From Streptomyces filipinensis (GTDB taxonomy: Bacteria; Actinomycetota; Actinomycetes; Streptomycetales; Streptomycetaceae): 64,000 nucleotides of DNA. Location of the stretch: positions 124,001 to 188,000 of the forward strand of contig NZ_BMTD01000001.1 in assembly GCF_014649495.1 (NCBI RefSeq). Direction: 5' to 3'. The translations under genes and the position numbers were made by a program. Of this stretch, positions 50,357 through 58,347 are shown piece by piece (positions within the stretch are counted from its first letter, which is position 1; each line of letters begins with the position of its first letter). The notes below the pieces were generated by a model. The model saw only the letters and a list, made by a program, of their open reading frames with translations, had not been told where the DNA came from and ran no database searches.

Positions 50357-51064
50357 ATGAACACTCCGACCGACACCCCCGACGACATCCGTCTCGTCGT
50401 CCTCGACATGGCCGGCACGACCGTCGCCGACGGCGGCCTGGTCGAGCGCGCCTTCGAGGCGGCGGCCACCGAGCTGGGCGTCGCCCCCGGCTCGCCCGAG
50501 CACGCCGGCCACCTCGCCTACGTCCGCGCCACCATGGGCGAGTCCAAGATCTCCGTCTTCCGCCACCTGTTCGGCGACGAGGAGAGCGCCCGGCGCGCCA
50601 ACACCGCCTTCGAGAAGGCCTACGGCGAACTCGTCGAGGGCGGACTGATCGCCCCCGTGCCGGGCGCCCGCGAGGCCATCGAGGAGCTGGCCGGCGGCGG
50701 CCGCACCGTCGTCCTGACCACCGGCTTCGCCCGCGTCACCCAGGACGCCGTCCTCGACGCCCTCGGCTGGCGCGACCTCGTCCCGCTCACCCTGTGCCCG
50801 GCCGACGCCGGCGGGCGCGGACGGCCCTACCCGGACATGGTCCTGGAGGCCTTCGTGCGCACCAAGGCCGCCGAGGCCGTCACGCAGGTCGCCGTCGTCG
50901 GGGACACCTCCTACGACGTGCTCAGCGGCGTACGGGCGGGGGCCGGCCTGGTCGCCGGGGTACGCACCGGAGCCCACGGGGACGAGGAGTTCCGCGCCGC
51001 CGGTGCCACCCACGTCCTCGACTCCGTCGCCGGCCTGTCCGCCCTCCTCTCGGGAGCCCGGTGA
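50357..51064 (+). CDS. PhnX-like phosphonatase (HAD family)
   Basis: 235 residues. The nucleophile Asp17 lies in LDMAGTTVADGG, as in PhnX (DWAGTTVD), and MGESK places a lysine (Lys64) where phosphonoacetaldehyde hydrolase forms its Schiff base. Later motifs: TTGFARVTQ, and GRGRPYPDMVLEAF with AVVGDTSYDVLSGVRAG. It should split the C-P bond of phosphonoacetaldehyde to acetaldehyde and phosphate. It follows the FAD oxidase closely and is followed after 1 base by the importer genes. Confidence 0.88.
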   Translation: MNTPTDTPDDIRLVVLDMAGTTVADGGLVERAFEAAATELGVAPGSPEHAGHLAYVRATMGESKISVFRHLFGDEESARRANTAFEKAYGELVEGGLIAPVPGAREAIEELAGGGRTVVLTTGFARVTQDAVLDALGWRDLVPLTLCPADAGGRGRPYPDMVLEAFVRTKAAEAVTQVAVVGDTSYDVLSGVRAGAGLVAGVRTGAHGDEEFRAAGATHVLDSVAGLSALLSGAR

Positions 51065-51065
51065 G

Positions 51066-52127
51066 ATGAGCATCCGCTTCGACTCCGTCACCGTCGCCTA
51101 CGACGGCAACGTCGGCAGCCTCGCCCTCGACGCGCTCGACCTGACCGTCGAGCCCGGTGAGGTCATGGCGCTGCTCGGGCCGTCCGGCTCCGGCAAGACC
51201 ACCGCGCTGCGGGCGGTCGCCGGGTTCGTACGGCCCGTGTCCGGGCGGGTGCTCCTCGGCGGCCGGGATGTGACGGACCTGCCGCCGTACCGGCGTGGCA
51301 TCGGGATGGTCGTCCAGCAGTACGCGCTCTTCCCGCACCTGCGCGTCGACGAGAACGTGGCCTTCGGGCTGCGCGCCCGCAGGACACCCAGGGGCGAGAT
51401 ACGGCAACGGGTCGCCGAGGCGCTGGAGATGACCGGCATGGCCGCCTACGCCCGCCGGTACCCGCGTGAGCTGTCCGGCGGGCAGCAGCAGCGGGTCGCC
51501 ATCGCCCGCGCGCTGGCCATCCGGCCCCGCGTGCTGCTCCTGGACGAGCCGCTGTCCGCGCTGGACGCCCAGCTGCGGTCCGGGATGCTGGCCGAACTGG
51601 CCCGGCTGCACCGGGAACTGCCGGACGTGTCGATGCTGTACGTCACCCACGACCAGGTCGAGGCGCTCACCCTGGCCGACCGGATCGCGGTCATGGACAA
51701 GGCGCGGCTGCGGGCGTGTGGGACGCCGCGGGAGCTGTACCGGGCCCCCACCGACGCGTTCACGGCGTCGTTCGTGGGCGGGGCGAATCTGCTGCCGGTG
51801 ACGGTCGGGCCTGGGGGTGTGTCCTTCGCCGGTGCCGAGCTGAAGGTCGAGACCGGGGATGTCGTCGCGGGGGCGCGGGCCACGCTGTGTGTGCGGCCGC
51901 ATCTGGTGGGGCTGGGGGCCGGCCCCAACCAACTCGTGGGTGTCGTACGGGAGATCCAGTGGCGAGGGGCCACGCACCGGCTGTACGTCGAGGTCGACGG
52001 GCACGCTGTCATGGCCGACCTCCGTGAGCTGAGGGACCCGCCCGCGCACGGGGAGTCCGTGAGTCTGCACTTCGCCGCGGAGGACGCGGTGCTGCTGCCC
52101 GCGGGGGTGGTCGGCGATGGCAGGTGA
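51066..52127 (+). CDS. Phosphonate ABC importer, ATP-binding protein
   Basis: 353 residues. Walker A GPSGSGKTT, Q-loop VVQQYALFPHL, signature LSGGQQQRVAIARAL, Walker B VLLLDEPLSALD and H-loop YVTHDQVEAL. The C-terminal TOBE-like domain (about 260-350) groups it with spermidine/iron/2-aminoethylphosphonate (PhnT-type) importers. The context makes a 2-aminoethylphosphonate-type ligand likely. Overlaps the next gene by 11 bases. Confidence 0.93.
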   Translation: MSIRFDSVTVAYDGNVGSLALDALDLTVEPGEVMALLGPSGSGKTTALRAVAGFVRPVSGRVLLGGRDVTDLPPYRRGIGMVVQQYALFPHLRVDENVAFGLRARRTPRGEIRQRVAEALEMTGMAAYARRYPRELSGGQQQRVAIARALAIRPRVLLLDEPLSALDAQLRSGMLAELARLHRELPDVSMLYVTHDQVEALTLADRIAVMDKARLRACGTPRELYRAPTDAFTASFVGGANLLPVTVGPGGVSFAGAELKVETGDVVAGARATLCVRPHLVGLGAGPNQLVGVVREIQWRGATHRLYVEVDGHAVMADLRELRDPPAHGESVSLHFAAEDAVLLPAGVVGDGR

Positions 52128-52965
52128 CCCGGCACTGCAGGCCGTGCCCACCCGTTCCGCCCCGCGGAACGAGGGCCCACGGCGGTGGAGCCCACAGCTG
52201 TGGGCCGCTCCCCCGGCAGCCGCACTCGCCCTCTTCTTCCTCTACCCCCTCGCCCTCGTCGTCCGGCAGTCCTTCCAGCCGGACAGCGGAGGCACCTCGG
52301 TCCGGCCCTACGCCGACGTGTTCGCCTCCCAGGCGTTCCGGCACGCGCTGTGGACCACCGTCTGGCTGGCCGTCGCGTCCACGGCCGGGTGCCTGGTGCT
52401 CGGCTTCCTGCTGGCGCTGGTCATCTCCTTCGTGCCCTTCCCGGGGGCGAAGGGGGTGGCGCGGTTCATCGATGTGTACCTGTCCTTCCCGTCCTTCCTG
52501 ATCACGCTGGCGCTGCTGTTCATCTACGGCACGACCGGCATCATCGGCTCCTTCCAGTTCCTGACCACGCCCTGGGGCGTGCTGCTGGCGGAGGTCACCT
52601 ACTTCACGCCGTTCGTGATGCGCCCGCTGCTCGCCGCCTTCTCGCAGCTGGACACCGCGCAGCTGGAGGCGGCCAGTTCGCTGGGGGCGCGGGCGCCGCG
52701 GATCGTGCGCCGGGTGATCCTGCCCGAGGCGCTGCCCGCGCTCGCGGCCGGCGGGAGCCTCGTCCTCGTGCTCTGCCTCAACGAGTTCGGGATCGTCCTG
52801 TTCACCGGCGCGAAAGGGGTCACCACCCTGCCGATGCTCGTCTACGGCAAGGCGATCCTGGAGTCCGACTACCCGGGCGCGTGCGTGGTCGCCGTCGTCA
52901 ACGTCCTGATCTCCGTGGGGCTGTACGGCCTCTACCGGGTGGTGAGCCGTCGTGCTGGTGCATAG
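52117..52965 (+). CDS. Phosphonate ABC importer, permease 1
   Basis: A 282-residue membrane permease with six hydrophobic segments. The EAA loop reads LEAASSLGARAPRIVRRVILPEALPAL. It belongs to the binding-protein-dependent transport family, PhnU-like by position. Overlaps the second permease gene by 14 bases (52952-52965), so the subunits are translationally coupled. Confidence 0.92.
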   Translation: MAGDPALQAVPTRSAPRNEGPRRWSPQLWAAPPAAALALFFLYPLALVVRQSFQPDSGGTSVRPYADVFASQAFRHALWTTVWLAVASTAGCLVLGFLLALVISFVPFPGAKGVARFIDVYLSFPSFLITLALLFIYGTTGIIGSFQFLTTPWGVLLAEVTYFTPFVMRPLLAAFSQLDTAQLEAASSLGARAPRIVRRVILPEALPALAAGGSLVLVLCLNEFGIVLFTGAKGVTTLPMLVYGKAILESDYPGACVVAVVNVLISVGLYGLYRVVSRRAGA

Positions 52966-53749
52966 CCGTGGGGCCAGGTGGACCGTGTGGGCGGTGTTCC
53001 TCGTCCTGTTCCTGCCGCTGTTCGCGCTTCCGCTCCTCGTCGTCCTCGGCGCCTCCTTCGCCACCCACTGGCCCGGCGTCCTGCCCGCCGGGCTGACCAC
53101 CGACAACTACCGGGCGGCGACCCGGGGCGAGGCCCTGCAGGCCCTCACCACCAGCCTGCTCACCGCCGCCGGCGCCAGCCTGCTCGCGCTGGTCGTCGGG
53201 ACCTGGGCCGCGCTGGCCGGGGCGGCCCTGAACCGGCGGTACCGGCGGCTCATGGACGCGCTGTTCGTGCTGCCGGTCGCCGTGCCGTCGGTCGTGGTCG
53301 GACTGTCGGTCCTGGTCGCCTTCTCCCAGCCGCCGATGCTGCTCAACGGCACCCGGTGGATCGTGATCCTCGCGCACACCGTGCTGGTCACCGCCTTCGC
53401 CCACCAGTCCGCGTCGGCGGCGATCGCCCGCCTCGACCCGGCCTGTGAACAGGCCGCCGCCTCCCTCGGCGCCCGGCCCTCCTACGTGCTGCTGCGGGTA
53501 CGGCTGCCCCTGCTGCTGCCCTCGCTGACCGCCGCGGCCGGCCTCTGCTTCGCCCTGTCCATGGGCGAGCTGAGCGCCACGATGATGCTCTACCCGCCCG
53601 ACTGGACCCCGCTGCCCGTCCTGATCTACGCGGCCACCGACCGCGGCGCCCTGTTCACCGGCTCCGCCGTCGCCGTCGTCCTGATGGCGGCGACCCTGCT
53701 CGTCCTGTTCGCCGTCTCCCGGGTCCGCACCCGGGCGTCGTACCGCTAA
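52952..53749 (+). CDS. Phosphonate ABC importer, permease 2
   Basis: 265 residues from GTG 52952, six hydrophobic segments. Its EAA loop is CEQAAASLGARPSYVLLRVRLPLLLPS. PhnV-like by position; it forms the channel with permease 1. SMGELSATMMLYP lies in the fifth segment, a pattern common to this importer subfamily. Confidence 0.92.
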   Translation: MLVHSRGARWTVWAVFLVLFLPLFALPLLVVLGASFATHWPGVLPAGLTTDNYRAATRGEALQALTTSLLTAAGASLLALVVGTWAALAGAALNRRYRRLMDALFVLPVAVPSVVVGLSVLVAFSQPPMLLNGTRWIVILAHTVLVTAFAHQSASAAIARLDPACEQAAASLGARPSYVLLRVRLPLLLPSLTAAAGLCFALSMGELSATMMLYPPDWTPLPVLIYAATDRGALFTGSAVAVVLMAATLLVLFAVSRVRTRASYR

Positions 53750-53793
53750 ATCCCCCGGTAATCCCCGTCGTCACGCCAGGAGTTGGCCTCGCC

Positions 53794-54849
53794 ATGCCCA
53801 GAACCCGCCTCACGCTCGCCGTGGCCCTCGCTCTGCTCGCCACCCCCGTGCTGTCCGCCTGCGGCGGTTCCTCCGCCGCCTCCGACGCCAAGGTCGTCAC
53901 CGTCTACAGCGCCGACGGCCTCAAGGGCGAGAACGGCGACGGCTGGTACGACAAGGTCTTCGCGGACTTCCAGAAGCAGACCGGCATCAAGGTCAAGTAC
54001 GTCGAGGGCGGCTCCGGCGAGATGGTGCAGCGCGCCGTCCGCGAGAAGAGCAACCCGCAGGCCGACGTGCTGGTCACCCTGCCGCCGTTCATCCAGGAGG
54101 CAGACCGCAAGGGGCTGCTGCAGAAGTACGGGCCGAAGGACTCCGGCCAGGTCGGCGGCGCCGACAAGGCCGAGGACGGCACCTGGACCTCCGTGGTCGG
54201 CAACTACTTCGGGTTCGTCTACGACAAGAAGGAGCTGAAGCGGGCCCCCCGGACCTGGGACGAACTGCTCGACGCCACGTACAAGAACAAGCTGCAGTAC
54301 TCCACTCCGGGCGTCGCCGGTGACGGCACCGCCGTGCTCATCAAGGCCGTCCACGACTTCGGCGGCAAGGAGGCGGCTCTCGCCTACCTGAAGAAGCTGC
54401 AGGCCAACAACGTCGGCCCGTCCGCCTCCACCGGCAAGCTCGCCCCCAAGGTCGACAAGGGCGAACTGCTCGTCGCCAACGGCGACGTGCAGATGAACTA
54501 CGCCCAGTCCAAGTCCATGCCGAACCTCGGCATCTGGTTCCCGGCGGGCAAGGACGGCAAGCCCACCACCTTCGCCCTGCCCTACGAGGCCGGCCTGGTC
54601 ACCCGGGCCCCGCACAGCGAGAACGGCAAGAAGCTCCTCGACTTCATGCTCGCCCAGAAGCAGCAGCAGGAGGTCAGCGAGATCGGCGGCGGGTTCGCCG
54701 CCCGCCAGGACGTCAAGGCCACCGACACCAACGCCATCGCCCTCACCAAGGTGATGGACGGCGTCGAGTTCTTCGAACCGGACTGGAACGACATCGACAA
54801 GAACCTCACCTCGTACGTGGAGGACTGGAAGTCGGCCACCGGCAGCTGA
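53794..54849 (+). CDS. Phosphonate ABC importer, substrate-binding lipoprotein
   Basis: 351 residues, lipoprotein: signal peptide with lipobox LSACG (Cys about residue 22). The mature part is a type II periplasmic-binding fold of the iron/AEP class: VVTVYSADGLKGENGDGWYDKVFADFQKQTGIKV resembles PhnS-type 2-aminoethylphosphonate-binding proteins. It delivers ligand to the two permeases. The last gene of the operon, 44 bases after permease 2. No strong hairpin follows. Confidence 0.9.
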   Translation: MPRTRLTLAVALALLATPVLSACGGSSAASDAKVVTVYSADGLKGENGDGWYDKVFADFQKQTGIKVKYVEGGSGEMVQRAVREKSNPQADVLVTLPPFIQEADRKGLLQKYGPKDSGQVGGADKAEDGTWTSVVGNYFGFVYDKKELKRAPRTWDELLDATYKNKLQYSTPGVAGDGTAVLIKAVHDFGGKEAALAYLKKLQANNVGPSASTGKLAPKVDKGELLVANGDVQMNYAQSKSMPNLGIWFPAGKDGKPTTFALPYEAGLVTRAPHSENGKKLLDFMLAQKQQQEVSEIGGGFAARQDVKATDTNAIALTKVMDGVEFFEPDWNDIDKNLTSYVEDWKSATGS

Positions 54850-54902
54850 ACCCCCCGAGGGTTTCGCCGCCCGGGTCCCGTCCGGCATCCCCGCGGGGAC
54901 CG

Positions 54903-55016
54903 TCGGCTGCCCTCCAGGTCCCGGCAGGCGCCACCAGTGTCCGGGTCCGCTTCCGCCACACCGGGGGCACCAACTGGTACCGGGTGATCGACGGGGTACG
55001 GATCAGCCAGGTCTGA
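54903..55016 (+). pseudogene. Remnant of a C-terminal secreted-protein domain
   Basis: An open frame with no start reads ALQVPAGATSVRVRFRHTG and GTNWYRVIDGVRISQV, then TGA at 55014. VPAGATSVRVRF ... NWYRVIDGVRI is the ending typical of secreted hydrolases carrying a jelly-roll domain. Only about the last 35 residues remain, with nothing matching upstream, where the phosphonate-binding gene ends. It looks like the residue of a deleted gene. Confidence 0.6.
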
Positions 55017-55094
55017 CTAGGCTGAGGGCGTCGGTACGCCGTGGTTCCGGCGCCCCCGCTTTCTTGACCGTACGTACGCCAGGAGACGCACAAC

Positions 55095-55874
55095 ATGCCA
55101 GACCGCAAGCCGATCGAGTCGTGGCTGACCGACATGGACGGTGTCCTGATCCACGAGGGTGTCCCGATCCCCGGCGCCGACGCCTTCCTGAAGAAGCTGC
55201 GCGAGTCCGGGCGGCCCTTCCTGGTGCTGACCAACAACTCCATCTACACCGCCCGTGACCTGCACGCCCGCCTGCGCCGCATGGGCCTGGACGTGCCGGA
55301 GGAGAACATCTGGACCTCCGCCCTGGCCACCGCCCAGTTCCTCGACGACCAGCGCCCCGGCGGCAGCGCCTACGTGATCGGCGAGGCCGGTCTGACCACG
55401 GCCCTGCACGACATCGGCTACATCCTCACCGACCACGCCCCCGACTTCGTGATTCTCGGCGAGACCCGCACCTACTCCTTCGAGGCGCTGACGAAGGCCG
55501 TGCGACTGATCAACGACGGCGCCCGGTTCATCGCCACCAACCCCGACAACGTGGGCCCGTCCACCGAGGGCGACCTGCCCGCCACCGGCTCGGTCGCCGC
55601 CCTGATCACCGCCGCGACCGGCAAGAAGCCGTACTTCGTCGGCAAGCCGAACCCGCTGATGATGCGGGCCGGCCTGAACGCGATCGGCGCCCACTCCGAG
55701 ACCTCCGCGATGATCGGCGACCGCATGGACACCGACGTCCTCGCGGGCCTGGAGGCCGGCATGCGCACCTTCCTGGTGCTCAGCGGCGTCACCCAGCCCG
55801 ACGACGTCGACCGCTACCCCTTCCGTCCGTCCCAGGTCGTCGACTCCATCGCGGACCTGGTCGATCTGGTCTGA
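55095..55874 (+). CDS. HAD-IIA phosphatase (NagD/AraL-like)
   Basis: 259 residues. Motif I is LTDMDGVLIHEG, motif II VLTNNS, the C2-type cap follows (about 85-185), motif III is the Lys of GKPNPLMM and motif IV MIGDRMDTDVLAG. NagD-like enzymes dephosphorylate small phosphate esters such as nucleotides or sugar phosphates. The substrate here is unknown. A GAC-GTACG-rich upstream region and AGGAGAC precede the ATG. A hairpin follows. Confidence 0.92.
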   Translation: MPDRKPIESWLTDMDGVLIHEGVPIPGADAFLKKLRESGRPFLVLTNNSIYTARDLHARLRRMGLDVPEENIWTSALATAQFLDDQRPGGSAYVIGEAGLTTALHDIGYILTDHAPDFVILGETRTYSFEALTKAVRLINDGARFIATNPDNVGPSTEGDLPATGSVAALITAATGKKPYFVGKPNPLMMRAGLNAIGAHSETSAMIGDRMDTDVLAGLEAGMRTFLVLSGVTQPDDVDRYPFRPSQVVDSIADLVDLV

Positions 55875-55927
55875 GCAGCGGTTTCAAGGGATTTCCACAC
55901 CACGAACCACCCGTTCGGAGCAATGGG

Positions 55928-55952
55928 GCGCCCCCCGAGGATGCGGGGGCGC
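55928..55952 (+). terminator. Hairpin after the HAD-IIA gene
   Basis: An 8-bp stem GCGCCCCC / GGGGGCGC with a 9-base loop, 54 bases past the stop. Confidence 0.7.
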
Positions 55953-55990
55953 TCCGGCCGGGGGAGCCTCCTGATATCTGGAGGTTCACG

Positions 55991-56548
55991 ATGGGCTCAC
56001 TACGCCTCACGTTCTGTACCGGAATCCTGGCCTGCACCGCCCTCGCACCGGCGGCGCACGCCGCCCCCGCGGCCGACGCGGGCTCGGTCTCCGTGACCCC
56101 CGCCTTCCCCGCCCCCGGTTCCGACGTGTCCCTGCAGGTCCGCGGCTGCTCCGGGCAACAGGGCACCGCCACCTCGGCCGCGTTCGTCTCCGACGCCCGG
56201 CTGACCGGCGGCCAGGGCACCCTCTCCGGTGAGACGCGCGTCCGCTCCTCCCTTGAACCCGGCCTCTACGACGTCCGGATCACCTGCGCCGACTCCGTGA
56301 TCACCAGAAAGATCACCGTGGGCGGCAAAGGAGCCGGCCAGAGCCAGGAACCCGGCCGGCGGCCCGGCGCCGACGCCACGCCCGTCGCCCCCGTCCACGC
56401 GGGCGGCGGCGGCACCGCGCACTTCGCCACGGTGGCCACCAGTGAGTCCGGACCCGACACCGGCCAGGAGGTGACCGGCCTGGCCCTCGCCGGGATCGCG
56501 GCGGTCGCCGTCGGACTCGGCGCCCGCCGCAGCCGCCGTGACCGCTGA
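55991..56548 (+). CDS. Exported protein with C-terminal anchor, likely sortase partner
   Basis: 185 residues. A signal peptide ends near AHAAPA. A beta-rich domain (about 30-112) with two cysteines (GCSG, TCAD) follows, then a Gly/Pro linker. The C-terminus is SGPDTGQE, a hydrophobic helix (LALAGIAAVAVGLG) and ARRSRRDR. The GPDTG pentad has the form of a divergent LPxTG sorting signal. The class F sortase gene begins 9 bases later. The function of the surface domain is unknown. Confidence 0.75.
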   Translation: MGSLRLTFCTGILACTALAPAAHAAPAADAGSVSVTPAFPAPGSDVSLQVRGCSGQQGTATSAAFVSDARLTGGQGTLSGETRVRSSLEPGLYDVRITCADSVITRKITVGGKGAGQSQEPGRRPGADATPVAPVHAGGGGTAHFATVATSESGPDTGQEVTGLALAGIAAVAVGLGARRSRRDR

Positions 56549-56557
56549 AGCGGCCGG

Positions 56558-57226
56558 ATGTCCGACGACCGCGAGCCCGCCACCGGCAGCGGACGGCTGA
56601 TCACCGGCCTCACCTGGGCGGTGCTGCTGCTCGGACTGTGGCTGTGGGGACTCGGGGTGACCGGCACACCGCACGGCACGGGCGACCCCGCCACGGGTGA
56701 CCTGTTCGCCGTCACCCCCGTCGACCCCGCCCGGCTGCCCCGCCCCGCCACGCCGCTCGGCGACGCCGTGCCCCAGCGGGTCGACATCCCCCAGCTGGGG
56801 GTGCGGGCACCAGTGGTGAGCAGGGGCCTCGACGCCCAGGGCGCCGTCGACCCGCCGCCCCTCGACCAACCGGGCGTGGTCGGCTGGTACGGCGCCGGCA
56901 CCGCCCCGGGTGCCAAGGGCGCGGCGCTCCTGGTCGGGCACGTCGACACCGCCACCCGGCCCGCGGTCTTCTACAAGCTCAGCACCCTCAAGCCCGGCGA
57001 GACGGTCCGGGTGGTCCGCTCGGACGGCACGGTCGCCGAGTTCACCATCGACGACGTCCGGGTCCTGCCCCGCGCCGGCTTCGACGCCGACCAGGCCTAC
57101 GGCCCCCACCGGCCCGGCCGGGCCGAGCTGCGCCTGATCACCTGCGGCGGCTCCTTCGACCGCGCCAGCCACAGCTACACGGCCAACGTGGTGGTCTCCG
57201 CCTACCTCACCGGTACCACCCGCTGA
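56558..57226 (+). CDS. Class F sortase
   Basis: 222 residues with one N-terminal membrane helix (LTWAVLLLGLWLWGLGV). The catalytic Cys196 is in LRLITCGGSFD, the His in LLVGHVDTATRPAVFY and the Arg in RASHSY-neighbouring sequence. Class F sortases are common in actinomycetes, and their natural substrates are mostly unknown. It lies in an apparent operon with the exported protein just upstream, which is its likely substrate. Confidence 0.9.
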   Translation: MSDDREPATGSGRLITGLTWAVLLLGLWLWGLGVTGTPHGTGDPATGDLFAVTPVDPARLPRPATPLGDAVPQRVDIPQLGVRAPVVSRGLDAQGAVDPPPLDQPGVVGWYGAGTAPGAKGAALLVGHVDTATRPAVFYKLSTLKPGETVRVVRSDGTVAEFTIDDVRVLPRAGFDADQAYGPHRPGRAELRLITCGGSFDRASHSYTANVVVSAYLTGTTR

Positions 57227-57318
57227 CCCCCGTACGCCCCGCCACGCGACCTCGTGACGCACCGGCCGGATATGCCACGATTGGCACCCGGACCAGTTCG
57301 CCCAGGGGGACCAGGGGG

Positions 57319-58347
57319 ATGCGCATGGACGGCAGCAGGGGGGCCCGCCCTTCCGCACGGGTGTCGGCGGCGGCGGTGCTGGGGGCGGCACTGCTGCTGG
57401 CCGGATGCTCCTCCGGCGGCGGGGACGGGAGCGGGGACCCGGCGGCCCGGATCACCCAACAGCCCAAGGCGGCCGACCCGTTCTGGGTCAACCCGGACGG
57501 CACCGCGGCCCGCCAGCTGGCCGCGTACGCGAAGGCCGGCCGGAAGACCGAGGCGGCGCAGGTCCGCAAGCTCGCCGAGCAGCCGGTGGGGGAGTGGATC
57601 GGCCCCGAGAACCCGGAGAACGAGGCCCGCGGCTTCACCGAGGCCGCCGAGAAGTCCGACCGCACGGCCCTGCTCGTCCTCTACGACATCCCGCACCGCG
57701 ACTGCGGCCAGTACTCCCAGGGCGGTGCCGCCGACGGCAACGCCTACCGCGCCTGGGTCGACGCCGTGGCGCGGGGCATCGGCGACCGCTCCGCGATGGT
57801 CGTCCTCGAACCCGACGCCGTCCTGCACCTCGTGGACGGCTGCACCCCGGCCCAGTTCCACGAGGAGCGCTACGACCTCCTGCGGGGCGCGATCGCCCGG
57901 CTCAAGTCCCTGAAGAACACCAAGGTCTACCTGGACGCGGGCAACGCCGGCTGGGGCCACCCCGACCAGATCTACCAGTCCCTCCAGCAGGCCGGCGTCG
58001 ACCGGGCCGACGGCTTCTCCGTCAACGTCTCCAACTTCTACTCCACCCAGGACTCCCTCGCCTACGGCAAGCAGCTGTCGTCGAAGGTGGGCGGCAAGCA
58101 CTTCGTCATCGACACCAGCCGCAACGGCAACGGCCCCTACACCGGCGGCGACCCGGCCCAGCGCTGGTGCAACCCGCCGGGCCGGGCCCTGGGAGAGACC
58201 CCGACGACGAAGACGGCCGACCCCCTGGTGGACGCCTATCTGTGGGTCAAGCGGCCCGGCGAGTCCGACGGCACGTGCAAGGGAGGGCCGAAGGCCGGGC
58301 AGTGGTGGGCGAGTTACGCACTCACCCTCGCCCGGAACAGCGGGTGA
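57319..58347 (+). CDS. cslZ: GH6 endoglucanase-like lipoprotein CslZ
   Basis: 342 residues. Lipobox LLAGCSS gives a membrane-anchored enzyme outside the cell. The glycoside hydrolase family 6 core shows VLYDIPHRDCGQYSQGG (catalytic Asp loop), AMVVLEPDAVLHL and DTSRNGNGPY. It is encoded opposite glxA and cslA; in S. coelicolor and S. lividans the homologue modifies the beta-glucan made by CslA at hyphal tips. ATG 57319 has GGGGGA 8 bases before; ATG 57325 is an alternative. Its stop abuts the glxA stop with no gap. Confidence 0.9.
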   Translation: MRMDGSRGARPSARVSAAAVLGAALLLAGCSSGGGDGSGDPAARITQQPKAADPFWVNPDGTAARQLAAYAKAGRKTEAAQVRKLAEQPVGEWIGPENPENEARGFTEAAEKSDRTALLVLYDIPHRDCGQYSQGGAADGNAYRAWVDAVARGIGDRSAMVVLEPDAVLHLVDGCTPAQFHEERYDLLRGAIARLKSLKNTKVYLDAGNAGWGHPDQIYQSLQQAGVDRADGFSVNVSNFYSTQDSLAYGKQLSSKVGGKHFVIDTSRNGNGPYTGGDPAQRWCNPPGRALGETPTTKTADPLVDAYLWVKRPGESDGTCKGGPKAGQWWASYALTLARNSG

